A DNA stretch of 64,000 bases from an uncultured Oscillospiraceae bacterium (GCA_934636655.1 CAKUAS010000006.1:60721-124720); one strand, 5' to 3'. Shown: positions 45,083-53,994, counted from the first letter of the stretch. The notes: a model not told the origin generated them from the sequence alone. Numbers and translations: made by a program.

Positions 45083-45991
45083 ATGACCGAATACACATTG
45101 AACACCTCCGGCGCGATAGTGCCCGCAAAGTCCGGAGCGGAGCCGATACTCGTCACCATGCCGGCCGACGAGTTCCGCGAAAAGAAGGGCGATTTCGCCT
45201 TCCACAAGGATATGCTGCACAGTCTCGGCTCTATCCGCTACTGCAAGGCCGAGCTGTACAAGGACCGCATCATAGGCACGCTGCGCGTTCCGCGCAAGGA
45301 AGCACAGCGCGCACCGGAGCTGAGCTTCGGCTTCTGCCTGACGGCGGGCACCCTGTACATCATCGAGGACAAGGGCGAATACAAAACGCTCATAAGCAGG
45401 CTCATAAAGCACTCATCCGGTGTCGAGCGCCCGTCGCAGCTTCTGCTTCGGCTGCTGGAATTGCTGACGGAAAACGATGTGCCGTACATGATGCACATAG
45501 AAGCAGAGCTTGAGCGCATGGAGGATGAGCTCAGCGGCAAAACGCCCGACGATTTCTTCCGACGCCTGACCCGACATCGCCAGAAGCTCTCTGAGCTCGG
45601 CGCGTACTACGGCCAGCTGTCCGACATAGGCGAGAGGCTTTCCGACGAAGTCTGTGCACCCGTCGTTCACGACTGCACCGCATGGGAGAAGTTCGCGCGG
45701 CGAGCCGAGCGGCTTCAGGATCACGCCGAGCTCGTAGCCGAAAGCGCCCTGCAGCTGCGCGAGCTGTATCAGTCCGAGCAGGACTCGCGCCAGAACCGTA
45801 TCATGGGTCTGCTGACCGTGGTCACGACGCTGTTTCTGCCGCTGACGCTGCTGACCGGCTGGTACGGCATGAATTTCCGCAACATGCCCGAGCTTACGTG
45901 GCGCTGCGGCTATGCCGTTGCCGCCGCCGTCGCCCTCGTCATCGTCGTTATCGAAATACTTTGGCTCCGCAAACATTTCCGCAAGTTTTAG
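45083..45991 (+). CDS. CorA-like magnesium/divalent cation transporter
   Basis: 302 residues. Long helical cytoplasmic domain, then two C-terminal membrane helices with the YGMNF signature (GMN motif) between them (GWYGMNFRNMPELTW). CorA-type pentamers conduct Mg2+ or similar ions inward; some relatives export. The ribosome-binding site is weak (GGATGTGAT). The stop TAG is the first TAG of the E1 element (TTTTAGAGGCGC). Confidence 0.9.
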   Translation: MTEYTLNTSGAIVPAKSGAEPILVTMPADEFREKKGDFAFHKDMLHSLGSIRYCKAELYKDRIIGTLRVPRKEAQRAPELSFGFCLTAGTLYIIEDKGEYKTLISRLIKHSSGVERPSQLLLRLLELLTENDVPYMMHIEAELERMEDELSGKTPDDFFRRLTRHRQKLSELGAYYGQLSDIGERLSDEVCAPVVHDCTAWEKFARRAERLQDHAELVAESALQLRELYQSEQDSRQNRIMGLLTVVTTLFLPLTLLTGWYGMNFRNMPELTWRCGYAVAAAVALVIVVIEILWLRKHFRKF

Positions 45992-46470
45992 AGGCGCATT
46001 AGGGCTGTACCTATACGGTGGTTGCGGGTGCCCGGTATCGAAACTGCGGAGAAAACCGAAAAAACAGCCGCTTCCCAAAGCTTTCTCTTGTCTCCGCCTC
46101 GGTCGGTCTGAAATCCATATCGCAGGGGCGATCATCGATCGGACACCGCAACACACACAGCGGCACAATGTAGATACACCGAAAAAAAAGAGAGTGCAGT
46201 TCAAATCTGAACTGCACTCTCTTTTCAAATATTCAAATATGTAGGCGGCTGCGCCAAGGCCCTCTCCTTCAACTGGAAGGCAATGTGTGAAAAAAACTTG
46301 TACTGCATTTTAGCTGCGCGAAACCTTGCGGTTTCCTCCGCAGTTTCGATACCGGGCACTTTAAATTTGCAGTGTACCGAAGGGATGCGAAACCTTATGG
46401 TTTCCACCGGTGTTTCGATACCGGGCACCCGCAATATACGTATAGGTACAGCCTCAATGCGCCTTTAAAA
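45986..46470. mobile_element. E1 MITE-like element, longest copy (about 485 bp)
   Basis: Left end TTTTAGAGGCGCATTAGGGC, right end inverted ACAGCCTCAATGCGCCTTTA. Inside: a half-decayed CGATC-ATC-GATCG palindrome (46129-46141), a terminator (46187-46225), and a duplicated inner right end (TTTCGATACCGGGCAC at about 46346 and 46412). Confidence 0.8.
46187..46225. terminator. Terminator inside E1, between corA and the LysR gene
   Basis: AAAGAGAGTGCAGTTCA / TGAACTGCACTCTCTTT, extended member of the terminator family. Confidence 0.85.
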
Positions 46471-47328
46471 TTACGCCTCCGAAACACCGTAGTGGTTTTT
46501 TAGGAATTTCACGAAGCGGCGAGCGGAGGTCGAGGCCGATTCGAGGGACTTTATCGCGATACCGACGCGCACAACAACGGGGATATCAAGAGGAATAGAC
46601 TTGACCTGACCCTCGTATCCGGCCAGCGAGAACGCCGACAGCACCGATACGCCAAGCCCACCCGCGACAAGCGATAGTATCGTCGCATCGTCGGATGCTT
46701 CGACCTGAATGCGCTTTGCATTCGGAGGCAGCAGCTTTTCCGCATACTGCTCGGCGCAGGTTATAAACGGCTCTTTCAGAAGTCTGTCGATGGATATGCG
46801 CTCACGATCCCAACGGAACGTCGGCGGCACGACCGCAACCAGCGGCACGCGCGTGAGCGGTATCCACTCAAAGCCCTCGGCGCAGGTCTCGTCCACCAGT
46901 GCAAGCTGCACCTCACCTTTTTCGAGCAGCTTCGGCAGCTCATAGCCGCGAACGGTGACCTCGATCTCGATATCGGGATAGGACTCCTTGAACTCCTGCA
47001 ATATCGTCGGGAGCTCGGCACGGGCAATGCTGGCAAAGCAGCCGAGGCTGAGCTGATGGCTCTGGGTGCGGCTCTGCGAGGCGGCCTCCTGCCGCAGCGC
47101 GTCGCACGCGTCGATAACATTTTTTATATACGGCAGAAGCTGCTCTCCCTCTTCGGAGAGGCGAACCCCGTGACTGCCGCGATTGAGCAGCGTGCAGCCC
47201 AGCTCCGCTTCCAGATTATTAACAAGATGCGTCATTGCCGATTGCGTATAGCCCAGCTCCGCCGCAGCCTTGCTGAAGCTGCCGCGATCGACCGCCGTGA
47301 GCACCGCGCGCAGTCTTCCGTCATCCAT
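46471..47328 (-). CDS. LysR-family transcriptional regulator
   Basis: 285 residues. N-terminal winged helix GSFSKAAAELGYTQSAMTHLVNNLEAELG, then the periplasmic-binding-protein-like effector domain (LSLGCFASIARAELPTILQEF). Divergent from brnQ with a 270-bp shared region, so it likely controls that branched-chain amino-acid transporter. Good promoter of its own. Confidence 0.93.
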   Translation of the reverse strand: MDDGRLRAVLTAVDRGSFSKAAAELGYTQSAMTHLVNNLEAELGCTLLNRGSHGVRLSEEGEQLLPYIKNVIDACDALRQEAASQSRTQSHQLSLGCFASIARAELPTILQEFKESYPDIEIEVTVRGYELPKLLEKGEVQLALVDETCAEGFEWIPLTRVPLVAVVPPTFRWDRERISIDRLLKEPFITCAEQYAEKLLPPNAKRIQVEASDDATILSLVAGGLGVSVLSAFSLAGYEGQVKSIPLDIPVVVRVGIAIKSLESASTSARRFVKFLKNHYGVSEA

Positions 47329-47371
47329 AACGCTCCCACCTTTCTTACAATAGATATAATTCTGCCATGCA

Positions 47372-47400
47372 AATATAACACTTCAAACCGACAGATTCAA
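47372..47400 (-). promoter_or_regulatory. Promoter of the LysR gene
   Basis: Minus strand: TTGAAT (47400-47395), 17-base spacer, TATATT (47377-47372). Confidence 0.7.
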
Positions 47401-47452
47401 TAACTTTTGGTTAACAATTTGTCATGCGGGAGATGAAAAAAACTACTGCATA

Positions 47453-47471
47453 ATATTAAAAAATTTAATAT
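47453..47471. promoter_or_regulatory. Inverted repeat in the LysR-brnQ intergenic region
   Basis: ATATTAAA-AAA-TTTAATAT, perfect 8-bp arms, a candidate regulator site. No convincing brnQ promoter could be fixed by eye in this A/T-rich stretch. Confidence 0.5.
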
Positions 47472-47598
47472 ATCAATGAAAAACAGTGATTTCCGCTCTC
47501 ATGAAAATAATGATATCCTGTATTCAGATTTTTCAGTGTACACCGCTGCACTGTAAAACAGCAGAGAGAAAAGCAAATGATGAAAGAGGCAAACAACA

Positions 47599-48897
47599 AT
47601 GGAACTTAATAAGAAACACACCGTCCGCGACATTATCGTCGTCGGATTTGCGTTGTTCGCAATGTTTTTCGGCGCAGGCAACGTCATTTTCCCCCCGTAC
47701 CTCGGCGTTGAGGCAGGTCCCGACTGGCTCAAGGGCTTCTCGGCATACTTTATCGCAGACATCGGCCTTGCAATGTTCACCGTGTTCGCGCTTCTGCGCG
47801 TCGGCAGCAGCGAGGCAGTCACCGCGCGTCTGGGCAAGATCCCCGCGGCAGTGCTCATGAGCGCACTGATCCTGTGCATCGGCCCCATGGTCGCCATCCC
47901 CCGCACCGCAGCCACCACCTTTGAAATGGCCATCGTTCCGAACATCAGCGGCGTATCCTCCGTTGTGTTCTCGATCCTGTTCTTCGCGCTGATCCTGTTT
48001 TTGTGCATCCGCCAGTCCGCGGTCGTCGATATCGTCGGCGCGATCCTGACTCCGCTGCTGCTTATTGGCCTCGCGGTGATCATAGTCAAGGGCATCGCAA
48101 CGCCGCTGGGCGAGATCTCGCTCACCCCGAACGCGGATAACGTCGTTCTCGGCGGCATCAAGGCCGGATACCAGACCATGGACGCGCTGGCCGCGCTGCC
48201 GTTCGGCATAATCATTCTCCAGAGCGCCGCCTCCAAGGGCTACACCTCCAATGGGCAGAAGTTCAAGCTCGTTTCGGGCTCGGCAATCCTCGCGGGCGTG
48301 CTGCTTCTCGGCGTTTACATGGGCCTGTGCTACCTCGGCGCAACTGTTTCTGCGCAGTACGGCCTTGAGATCGGCCGCGCAGAGCTCGTCATGGCTATCG
48401 TCGAGGCCCTCATGGGCAAGGTCGGCATGATCATCTTCGGTGTCGTCGTAGGTCTTGCATGCATCACCACCGCCATCGGTCTGACAAGCTCCGCCGCAGC
48501 CTACTTCACCGAGCTGTGCCGCGATAAGATCCCCTACAAGGCATTCGTCATTGTTATCTGCGTGTTCAGCGCAGTCGCATCCAACCTCGGCCTCGACCGC
48601 ATAGTCGCGATCGCCGCTCCCGTGCTGGACATCGTCTATCCCCCCGCACTCGTCGTTATATTCATCTCCCTCGTCATGCCCAAGGCAAACGATTACGTCA
48701 GCCGCGGCGCGGCGCTGGGCGCAGTCGGCGCGAGCATCCTGTGCGCATTCAAGGTACCGGCAATGGAACACCTGCCCCTGTATGACATGGGTCTGTACTG
48801 GATACTTCCGGCCGTCATCTTCGGTCTGCTTGCCTTTGGCCTTGCGGCCATCGTAAATCCCGAAAAGAAAAAAGCAAACGCCGAAGCAAAGGTTTGA
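47599..48897 (+). CDS. brnQ: Branched-chain amino acid transport system II carrier (BrnQ)
   Basis: 432 residues, about 12 helices. The opening VVGFALFAMFFGAGNVIFPPYLG is the BrnQ signature. Na+- or H+-coupled uptake of Leu, Ile and Val across the membrane. AAAGAGG lies upstream of the ATG. Probably regulated by the divergent LysR protein. Confidence 0.94.
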   Translation: MELNKKHTVRDIIVVGFALFAMFFGAGNVIFPPYLGVEAGPDWLKGFSAYFIADIGLAMFTVFALLRVGSSEAVTARLGKIPAAVLMSALILCIGPMVAIPRTAATTFEMAIVPNISGVSSVVFSILFFALILFLCIRQSAVVDIVGAILTPLLLIGLAVIIVKGIATPLGEISLTPNADNVVLGGIKAGYQTMDALAALPFGIIILQSAASKGYTSNGQKFKLVSGSAILAGVLLLGVYMGLCYLGATVSAQYGLEIGRAELVMAIVEALMGKVGMIIFGVVVGLACITTAIGLTSSAAAYFTELCRDKIPYKAFVIVICVFSAVASNLGLDRIVAIAAPVLDIVYPPALVVIFISLVMPKANDYVSRGAALGAVGASILCAFKVPAMEHLPLYDMGLYWILPAVIFGLLAFGLAAIVNPEKKKANAEAKV

Positions 48898-48909
48898 AAT
48901 TAAATAGCC

Positions 48910-48942
48910 AAACTCCCCCGATATTGATCGGGGGAGTTTTTT
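48910..48942 (+). terminator. brnQ terminator
   Basis: AAACTCCCCCGAT-ATTG-ATCGGGGGAGTTTTTT, 13 bases after the stop. Confidence 0.92.
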
Positions 48943-48970
48943 AGCGGCTATTTTCCACGGGCAAAACAAA

Positions 48971-48993
48971 AAGGGCGAGAAGTTCTCGCCCTT
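48971..48993. terminator. Hairpin, left copy flanking element E2
   Basis: AAGGGCGAGAA / TTCTCGCCCTT; repeated at 49289-49309 on the other side of E2. Confidence 0.75.
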
Positions 48994-49288
48994 TAGACCG
49001 TCAAAAAACTATGCTGCTGCGGAAAGATATCCGCGCAGCAGGGGTGCTCGAGGGGTAGCGAAGCGGCGGCGCGGGAGTGAATGACATGCCGGGGGCATGT
49101 CAGAGCCGCGCCGTGACCGAGCCGCAGCGAGAAAAAGGCCCCGCTCGAAATCAGATTATAGCCATCAGAAATGTCCGGTACGGACTTTTTGACGAGCGTA
49201 GCGAGATTTTTCGTGAAGATTTATCTTCACAAAAAATGTGGCGTATTTGAAACGTGCAAAAAAGTCTGTGACTTTTTTGCACGCTGAA
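48994..49288. mobile_element. E2 multi-hairpin element, copy B (about 291 bp)
   Basis: Same order of hairpins as copy A at 13629, about 85-90% alike by eye, with about 75 extra bases (GGGTAGCGAAGCGG to CGCAGCGAGAA) in the second hairpin. Hairpin 3 is GTCCG-GTA-CGGAC here versus GTCTGA-TCTA-TCAGAC in A: both sides changed together. Hairpin 5 is a perfect GTGCAAAAAAGTC / GACTTTTTTGCAC. Confidence 0.75.
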
Positions 49289-49310
49289 AGGCGAGAAGTT
49301 CTCGCCCTTG
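49289..49310. terminator. Hairpin, right copy flanking element E2 (sstT side)
   Basis: GGCGAGAA-GTTCTCGCC repeat of the 48971 hairpin, 17 bases from the sstT stop; serves the minus-strand gene. Confidence 0.75.
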
Positions 49311-49326
49311 CAATTAGCGTATTGAC

Positions 49327-50556
49327 TTAGAATTTGATCTCCTTGCCGGAGGCGCGCCACTGCTTGAACTCGGCAACGGCGGTGAACAGTGCGTCGGAGG
49401 AGGAATTGATGGCCGTCTCGACGGAGTCCTGGATGACACCGATGATGAAGCCGACGCCGACTACCTGCATTGCAACATCGTTGGAGATGCCGAACAGCGA
49501 GCATGCCATGGGGATCAGCAGCAGCGAGCCGCCTGCAACGCCGGATGCGCCGCATGCGCCGAGAGCCGCCATGACCGACAGGATGATCGCAACGGGAAGC
49601 TCGACGGTCATGCCCAGTGTGTGCACAGCAGCGAGGGTCATAACGGTGATGGTGACCGCAGCGCCTGCCATGTTTATTGTCGCGCCGAGGGGGATGGACA
49701 CGGAGTAAAACTCGCGGTCAAGGCCGAGGCTTTCGCACAGGGTCATGTTGACGGGGATGTTAGCCGCCGAGGAGCGGGTGAAGAACGCGGTCACGCCGCT
49801 TTCCTTCAGGCACTTGAACACCAGCGGATAGGGGTTCTTGCGGATGACGATGAAGGTCATGATGGGGTTTACTACGAGGGCCGCGACCAGCATGCAGCCG
49901 ACGAGTATGAGCAGGAGCCTGCCATATTCGGTGAATATCTTCAGGCCGCTTGTGGAAACTGCGGTGAACACGAGACCGAGGATACCGAAGGGCGCAAGGT
50001 TAATGACAAAGCGCACGGCCTTGGTGACCGCCTCGGACGCGTCGGCAAGGAATTTTTTCGTCGTGTCGGACGCGCTTTTGAATGCAAAGCCGAGCACGAC
50101 CGCCCAGAACAGGACGCCGAGGTAGTTGCCGGAAACGATCGAGCCGATGGGGTTTGCAACGACGTTGTTGAGAAGTCCGGTGAAGATGGCCGCGAAGCTG
50201 TCGGGCGCTTCGTTGGATGCGGCGTCGGTGAGCGTGATGCTCACTGGGAAAATAAAGCTTGCAACGACGGCGATGACCGCGGCGAGGAATGTGGAGATAA
50301 GGTACAGAACGATAACGGTGCCGAACTGCTTGCCCATCTTCTCTCTCGACTGAGCAAGAGCACTGATAATAAGGATAAATACCAGAAGAGGTGCAATTGC
50401 CTTCAGCGCGCCGACAAACAGCTCGCCGAGGATTCCTATGCCGGGTGCGGTATTGGCCGCATCTGGGATTATCAGCGCAAGCGCCGCGCCGATGACCATA
50501 CCTATAACTATGCGCAGCACGAGGCTGACACTGTTATATGCTTTTACGATTTTCAT
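49327..50556 (-). CDS. sstT: Serine/threonine:Na+ symporter, dicarboxylate/amino acid:cation symporter family
   Basis: 409 residues, eight helices plus two re-entrant hairpins. FFTRSSAANIPVNMTLCESLG and GATINMAGAAVTITVMTLAAV are the signature blocks of SstT-type proteins. Na+-driven import of Ser/Thr. The SstT assignment rests on remembered family similarity, and other members of this family cannot be fully excluded. Confidence 0.88.
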   Translation of the reverse strand: MKIVKAYNSVSLVLRIVIGMVIGAALALIIPDAANTAPGIGILGELFVGALKAIAPLLVFILIISALAQSREKMGKQFGTVIVLYLISTFLAAVIAVVASFIFPVSITLTDAASNEAPDSFAAIFTGLLNNVVANPIGSIVSGNYLGVLFWAVVLGFAFKSASDTTKKFLADASEAVTKAVRFVINLAPFGILGLVFTAVSTSGLKIFTEYGRLLLILVGCMLVAALVVNPIMTFIVIRKNPYPLVFKCLKESGVTAFFTRSSAANIPVNMTLCESLGLDREFYSVSIPLGATINMAGAAVTITVMTLAAVHTLGMTVELPVAIILSVMAALGACGASGVAGGSLLLIPMACSLFGISNDVAMQVVGVGFIIGVIQDSVETAINSSSDALFTAVAEFKQWRASGKEIKF

Positions 50557-50606
50557 TTGTTTCTCTCATCCTTTGATGTTAATTTTGCGTTAATCGCGCA
50601 AGGGGT

Positions 50607-50635
50607 AGTTTAACAAACTGTTAACGCGATGTCAA
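50607..50635 (-). promoter_or_regulatory. sstT promoter with overlapping inverted repeat
   Basis: Minus strand: TTGACA (50635-50630), 17-base spacer, TAAACT (50612-50607). TTAACA-GTT-TGTTAA lies across the spacer and -10. Confidence 0.7.
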
Positions 50636-50701
50636 CAGCGGGGCGAGCCCGGCAGAACGCAAATTTGTAATATCTGTATGAAACCGTCTGTCAATAGGCG
50701 C

Positions 50702-50730
50702 TTGACAGGGCTCGATAGTAACTGTATGCT
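50702..50730 (+). promoter_or_regulatory. Promoter of the second LysR gene
   Basis: TTGACA (50702-50707), 17-base spacer ending TG, TATGCT (50725-50730). Confidence 0.65.
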
Positions 50731-50755
50731 CTCATTATAAAAGGGGTGAGAGCAT
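50726..50755. promoter_or_regulatory. Inverted repeat spanning -10, ribosome-binding site and start codon of the LysR gene
   Basis: ATGCTCTCA (50726-50734) is inverted as TGAGAGCAT (50747-50755); the AAGGGG ribosome-binding site is in the loop. Probably the site of autoregulation. Confidence 0.55.
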
Positions 50756-51638
50756 GCTCAGGCAGCTTAAATACTTTCAGTCGGTCGTCCGTCTCGGCAG
50801 CTTTTCGGAGGCGGCGGAGGAAAACTTCATATCTCAGTCGGCGATCTCTCAGCAGATACAGGCGCTTGAGCGCGACCTCGGCTTCAAGCTCATCGAGCGG
50901 AAAAACCGCTCCTTCACGCTGACGCCCGCCGGAGAATATTTTTATCGAAAAAGCCTTGTTTTGACGGCGGACTTTGAGCGCATATGCAGCGAGGCCGCAA
51001 AGATCGCAAGCGGCGACCGGGCGAGCCTGAAGATCGGATATCTGCGCTGCTACACGGGCGGCGAGTTCCACCGCGCTCTGGCTCTGTTTTCGGAAAAGCA
51101 CCCCGATGTTGCGGTGTCGATAGATTACGGCAACCACGAAGATCTCTATGCCCTGCTGCGCACGGGGCAATCGGACATTATTCTAAATGATCAGCGCCGT
51201 GCGTTTTCCGACGAGTATGTGAACCTCATTCTCACCACCTGCAGCAGCTTCATCGAAGTATCGGCTCACAGTCCGCTGGCACAAATGGACAGTATTTCGC
51301 CGCAGGAGCTCAAAAACATACCGTGTATCCTTGTTTCGTCCGAACGGCAGCAGGAGACGGAGCAGGAATACTATAAGACCGTGGTCGGCATACAAAGCGA
51401 ATTTCTGTACGCGGAAAATCTTGAGGAAACCCGGCTAATGGTCATCGGACGAAAAGGGTTTCTGCCCGTCGAGGGCGGAGGTGCGGGCCGGGCAGCGGGA
51501 ACGTCGATCGTCCGTATTCCCATGACGCGCGGTGCCGATCCCATACTGCGCAGCTACTGCGCGTTCTGGAAAAAGACAAACGGCAACCGCTATGTTTCCG
51601 AATTTGCGGATATCCTCCGCACCGAATTTGACAATTGA
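50754..51638 (+). CDS. LysR-family transcriptional regulator
   Basis: 294 residues. N-terminal helix-turn-helix GSFSEAAEENFISQSAISQQIQALERDLG, then the effector domain. It overlaps the next frame by TTGA (TTG start within the TGA stop region). In similar loci such regulators control flavoprotein/SDR genes like the damaged ones downstream. Confidence 0.93.
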   Translation: MLRQLKYFQSVVRLGSFSEAAEENFISQSAISQQIQALERDLGFKLIERKNRSFTLTPAGEYFYRKSLVLTADFERICSEAAKIASGDRASLKIGYLRCYTGGEFHRALALFSEKHPDVAVSIDYGNHEDLYALLRTGQSDIILNDQRRAFSDEYVNLILTTCSSFIEVSAHSPLAQMDSISPQELKNIPCILVSSERQQETEQEYYKTVVGIQSEFLYAENLEETRLMVIGRKGFLPVEGGGAGRAAGTSIVRIPMTRGADPILRSYCAFWKKTNGNRYVSEFADILRTEFDN

Positions 51639-52156
51639 CACGAAGCGGCAGTCCCCGCAAGGGCGGCAATTCCGATGTTTTGTGCGACGAATTTCTCAAG
51701 GGTGCGTCCGAAAACGGCCACGAAGTGCAGAAGATACGCCTTGCCGAAAAGAAGATAGCGCCGTGCATGGCCTGCTACGGCTGCTCGGAGACGCATGTCT
51801 GCGTCCGCAAGGACGATATGGCCGAGGTGCTTGATGCGCTCAAGAGCGCCGATATCATCGTTCTGGCATCGCCCGTATATTTTTATTCCATATCCGCGCA
51901 GATGAAAACCATGATCGACCGCTGTCTGGCAGACTACATGGCCATAAGCGGAAAGACCTTTTACCTCATCGTTACGGCAGCCGAGCCCCTGCACAGCGCG
52001 GCCGACGAGACGCTTGCCGACTTTCGCGGCTATCTGCGCTGTCTCCCCGACGCGCACGAGGCCGGGGTCATCCTCGGCACCGGCACCTGGGATAAGGGCG
52101 ATGTGTACAGCCATCCCTCGCTGAAAGAGGCCTACGAAATGGGCAAGCGCATTTGA
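51635..52156 (+). CDS. Flavodoxin-family (NADPH-dependent FMN reductase-like) protein, N-terminus shortened
   Basis: 173 residues from TTG. GSPRKGGNSDVLCDEFLKGA is the FMN-phosphate loop and CMACYGCSETHVC an iron-sulfur-flavoprotein-like Cys cluster; SPVYFYSISAQMKTMIDR is the second flavin loop. Relatives start with a beta strand of about six residues before the GSPR loop, which is missing: the loop comes only four residues after the TTG, and no independent ribosome-binding site is visible. Either the gene is read by coupling from the LysR stop and lacks its first strand, or a deletion fused it to the LysR gene. The end GKRI is followed by a GAGGCGCAT fragment. Confidence 0.7.
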   Translation: MTRSGSPRKGGNSDVLCDEFLKGASENGHEVQKIRLAEKKIAPCMACYGCSETHVCVRKDDMAEVLDALKSADIIVLASPVYFYSISAQMKTMIDRCLADYMAISGKTFYLIVTAAEPLHSAADETLADFRGYLRCLPDAHEAGVILGTGTWDKGDVYSHPSLKEAYEMGKRI

Positions 52157-52200
52157 GGCGCATAACAACTGACCGCAAAGACATTCGAGGAGGATTTAAA

Positions 52201-53024
52201 ATGAAAAATGTTATGCTTTGGGCAGGAGCGGGCCAGATAGGAATGGCCATAGCCCGCAGAATGGGTGCCGGCATGAAAATAGTCGTCGGTGACAAGAAGC
52301 TTCAAAACGCACAGGCCGCCGCAAAGATCATGAACGAAGCAGGATTTGACGCAGTGCCGATGGAAATGGATCTGTCGAGCCGCGAGTCGATAAAAGCGCT
52401 CATCGCCAAGGGCAGAAGCACGATGATATAAAAATGCTCGTAAACGCTGCCGGCGTTTCGCCCAGTCAGGCGCCCATCGAGGCGATACTGAAGGTCGACC
52501 TCTACGGTACGGCAGTTCTGCTCGAGGAGGTCGGAAAGGTGATCGTTCCCGGAGGCGTCGGCGTTACTATATCCAGCCAGTCCGGCTGGCGCATGGGTGC
52601 GCTGACAGCCGAGCAGGACGAACTGCTTGCGACCGCACCGTCTGAAGAGCTGCTTTCTCTCGACTTCCTGCGACTGGAGAACATTCGCGATACGCTGCAC
52701 GCCTATCAGCTTGCAAAGCGCTGCAACGAAAAGCGTGTCATGGCGCAGTCGGTCGAGTGGGGAGCCCGCGGCGCAAGGCTCAACGCCATAGCGCCCGGTA
52801 TAATAGTCACTCCGCTCGCACTCGACGAGTTTAACGGTCCTCGCGGCGATTTCTACAAGAATATGTTCGCAAAATGCCCTGCCGGACGCCCCGGCACGGC
52901 CGACGAGGTCGCAAATGCGGCGGAGCTTCTGATGAGCGACAAGGGCGCATTCATAACAGGCTCCACCCTCCTCATGGACGGCGGCGCCACGGCAAGCTAT
53001 TTCTACGGCCCGCTGAAACCCTGA
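52201..53024 (+). pseudogene. Short-chain dehydrogenase/reductase, frameshifted
   Basis: Frame 1 (52201-52431) encodes the Rossmann start NVMLWAGAGQIGMAIARRMG and stops after ALIAKGRSTMI. Frame 2 continues at about 52410 as GQKHDDIKMLVNAAGVSPSQ to ASYFYGPLKP. Joined, they give one normal SDR of about 273 residues with the substrate loop and C-terminal GSTLLMDGGA. A single lost base in about 52405-52413 explains the break. GGAGGA precedes the ATG. Substrate unknown. A real mutation and a sequencing error are equally compatible. Confidence 0.82.
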
Positions 53025-53032
53025 AAATACAG

Positions 53033-53068
53033 AAAAAAAGCCTGATCTGCCGATCAGGCTTTTGATTT
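53033..53068. terminator. Terminator between the SDR pseudogene and the symporter remnant
   Basis: AAAAAGCCTGATC-TGCC-GATCAGGCTTTT. Confidence 0.85.
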
Positions 53069-53073
53069 TAATA

Positions 53074-53372
53074 TCACTGTGCCGCTTTTGCGGTTTTGAG
53101 CATTTCTATCTGTTCCTTTGTAGGCGGCATGAAGGGCTTGTCCTGCATAGGCGTGAAGAGGCTCACGACCACGGTAACGACGAGGTTCACCGCCATGGCA
53201 ACTACGCCGACATGCAGCGTAAACGGCCAGTGCCATATGCCGCTCGAATTGAGGATGGTCTGGAGCGCGACGATGACAAACGCCGTGACCATACCGGCAA
53301 GCGTCCCCTCCTTGGTGCAGCGTCTCCAGCGAAGAGTGAGCACCGCGGCGAACCTGCCGGAGACAGCAGTTT
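53074..53372 (-). pseudogene. C-terminal remnant of a sodium:solute symporter
   Basis: About 95 residues, RWRRCTKEGTLAGMVTAF onward, with two hydrophobic helices and a tail KPFMPPTKEQIEML, match the end of SSS-family symporters of about 500 residues (the conserved basic loop followed by the last helices). The upstream portion is replaced by an E1 repeat end; an open frame continues into the repeat (IAVARYRSFRRNRKT) but that part is repeat sequence. No start or ribosome-binding site is credible. Confidence 0.75.
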
Positions 53373-53449
53373 TCCGGTTTCGTCGGAAGCTTCGATACCG
53401 GGCCACCGCAATCACCGTATTGGCAGGTACGTCCGTGCGCCCCTAAAAA
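53372..53449 (-). repeat. E1 repeat, right end only, joined to a truncated symporter gene
   Basis: Inverted: TTTTTTAGGGGCGCACGG, then GTGGCCCGGTATCGAAGC. It supplies the TAG stop of the carbonic anhydrase gene; its inner side abuts the symporter remnant. Confidence 0.75.
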
Positions 53450-53994
53450 ACCTCGACGCTGCCGTCGGACAGGTGGTAGAGCGCGCCGACGACCTTGAGA
53501 CCGTGGGTCTCCTCCTGCCGGATCTCGATGCTGCTTTCGATCATCTCGATGCTGTGCTTTACGTTCAGGCAGCAGGCGGTGTAGTCGTCGCTCTCGTCGC
53601 CGATAGCGAGCCGTATCTCGTCGGTGATGAATTTTATATATCCATCCGGGTCGTGGTTTATCGCCGCGTCTACCGCCCCGCAATGATCGTGCCCCAGCAC
53701 CATGATGAGCTTGCAGCCCAGGTGCTCGGCGGCGTACTCAATGCTGCCCAGTTGGTGATTATCTATCACGTTGCCCGCCACTCTTATAACGAACAGCTCG
53801 CCTATTCCCGCGCTGAAAATGCTCTCGGGGATAACGCGGGAATCGGAGCACGCTATAATGATCGCATACGGCGTTTGCCCGTCCCTGCAGGTCCTGACCC
53901 TGTTGGCAAGCGAAATATCCCCACGGCTCGTATCAGAGTTCAGATACTTTTTATTCCCCTCAACAAGCCTGTTCAATGCTTCCTGCGCTGTCAT
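53443..53994 (-). CDS. Beta-class carbonic anhydrase
   Basis: 183 residues. Zinc ligands are seen in ACSDSRV (Cys, with the Asp-Arg dyad) and GHDHCGA (His and Cys). It hydrates CO2 to bicarbonate in the cytoplasm, useful for carboxylases. The N-terminus ALNRLVEGNKKYLNS is typical. The last codon and stop (TTTTTTAG) are in the E1 end. Confidence 0.94.
   Translation of the reverse strand: MTAQEALNRLVEGNKKYLNSDTSRGDISLANRVRTCRDGQTPYAIIIACSDSRVIPESIFSAGIGELFVIRVAGNVIDNHQLGSIEYAAEHLGCKLIMVLGHDHCGAVDAAINHDPDGYIKFITDEIRLAIGDESDDYTACCLNVKHSIEMIESSIEIRQEETHGLKVVGALYHLSDGSVEVF

Noticed and set aside
52400..52440. Programmed -1 frameshift in the SDR gene
   Set aside because: No classical slippery heptamer or following stem is visible; a single-base loss is simpler.
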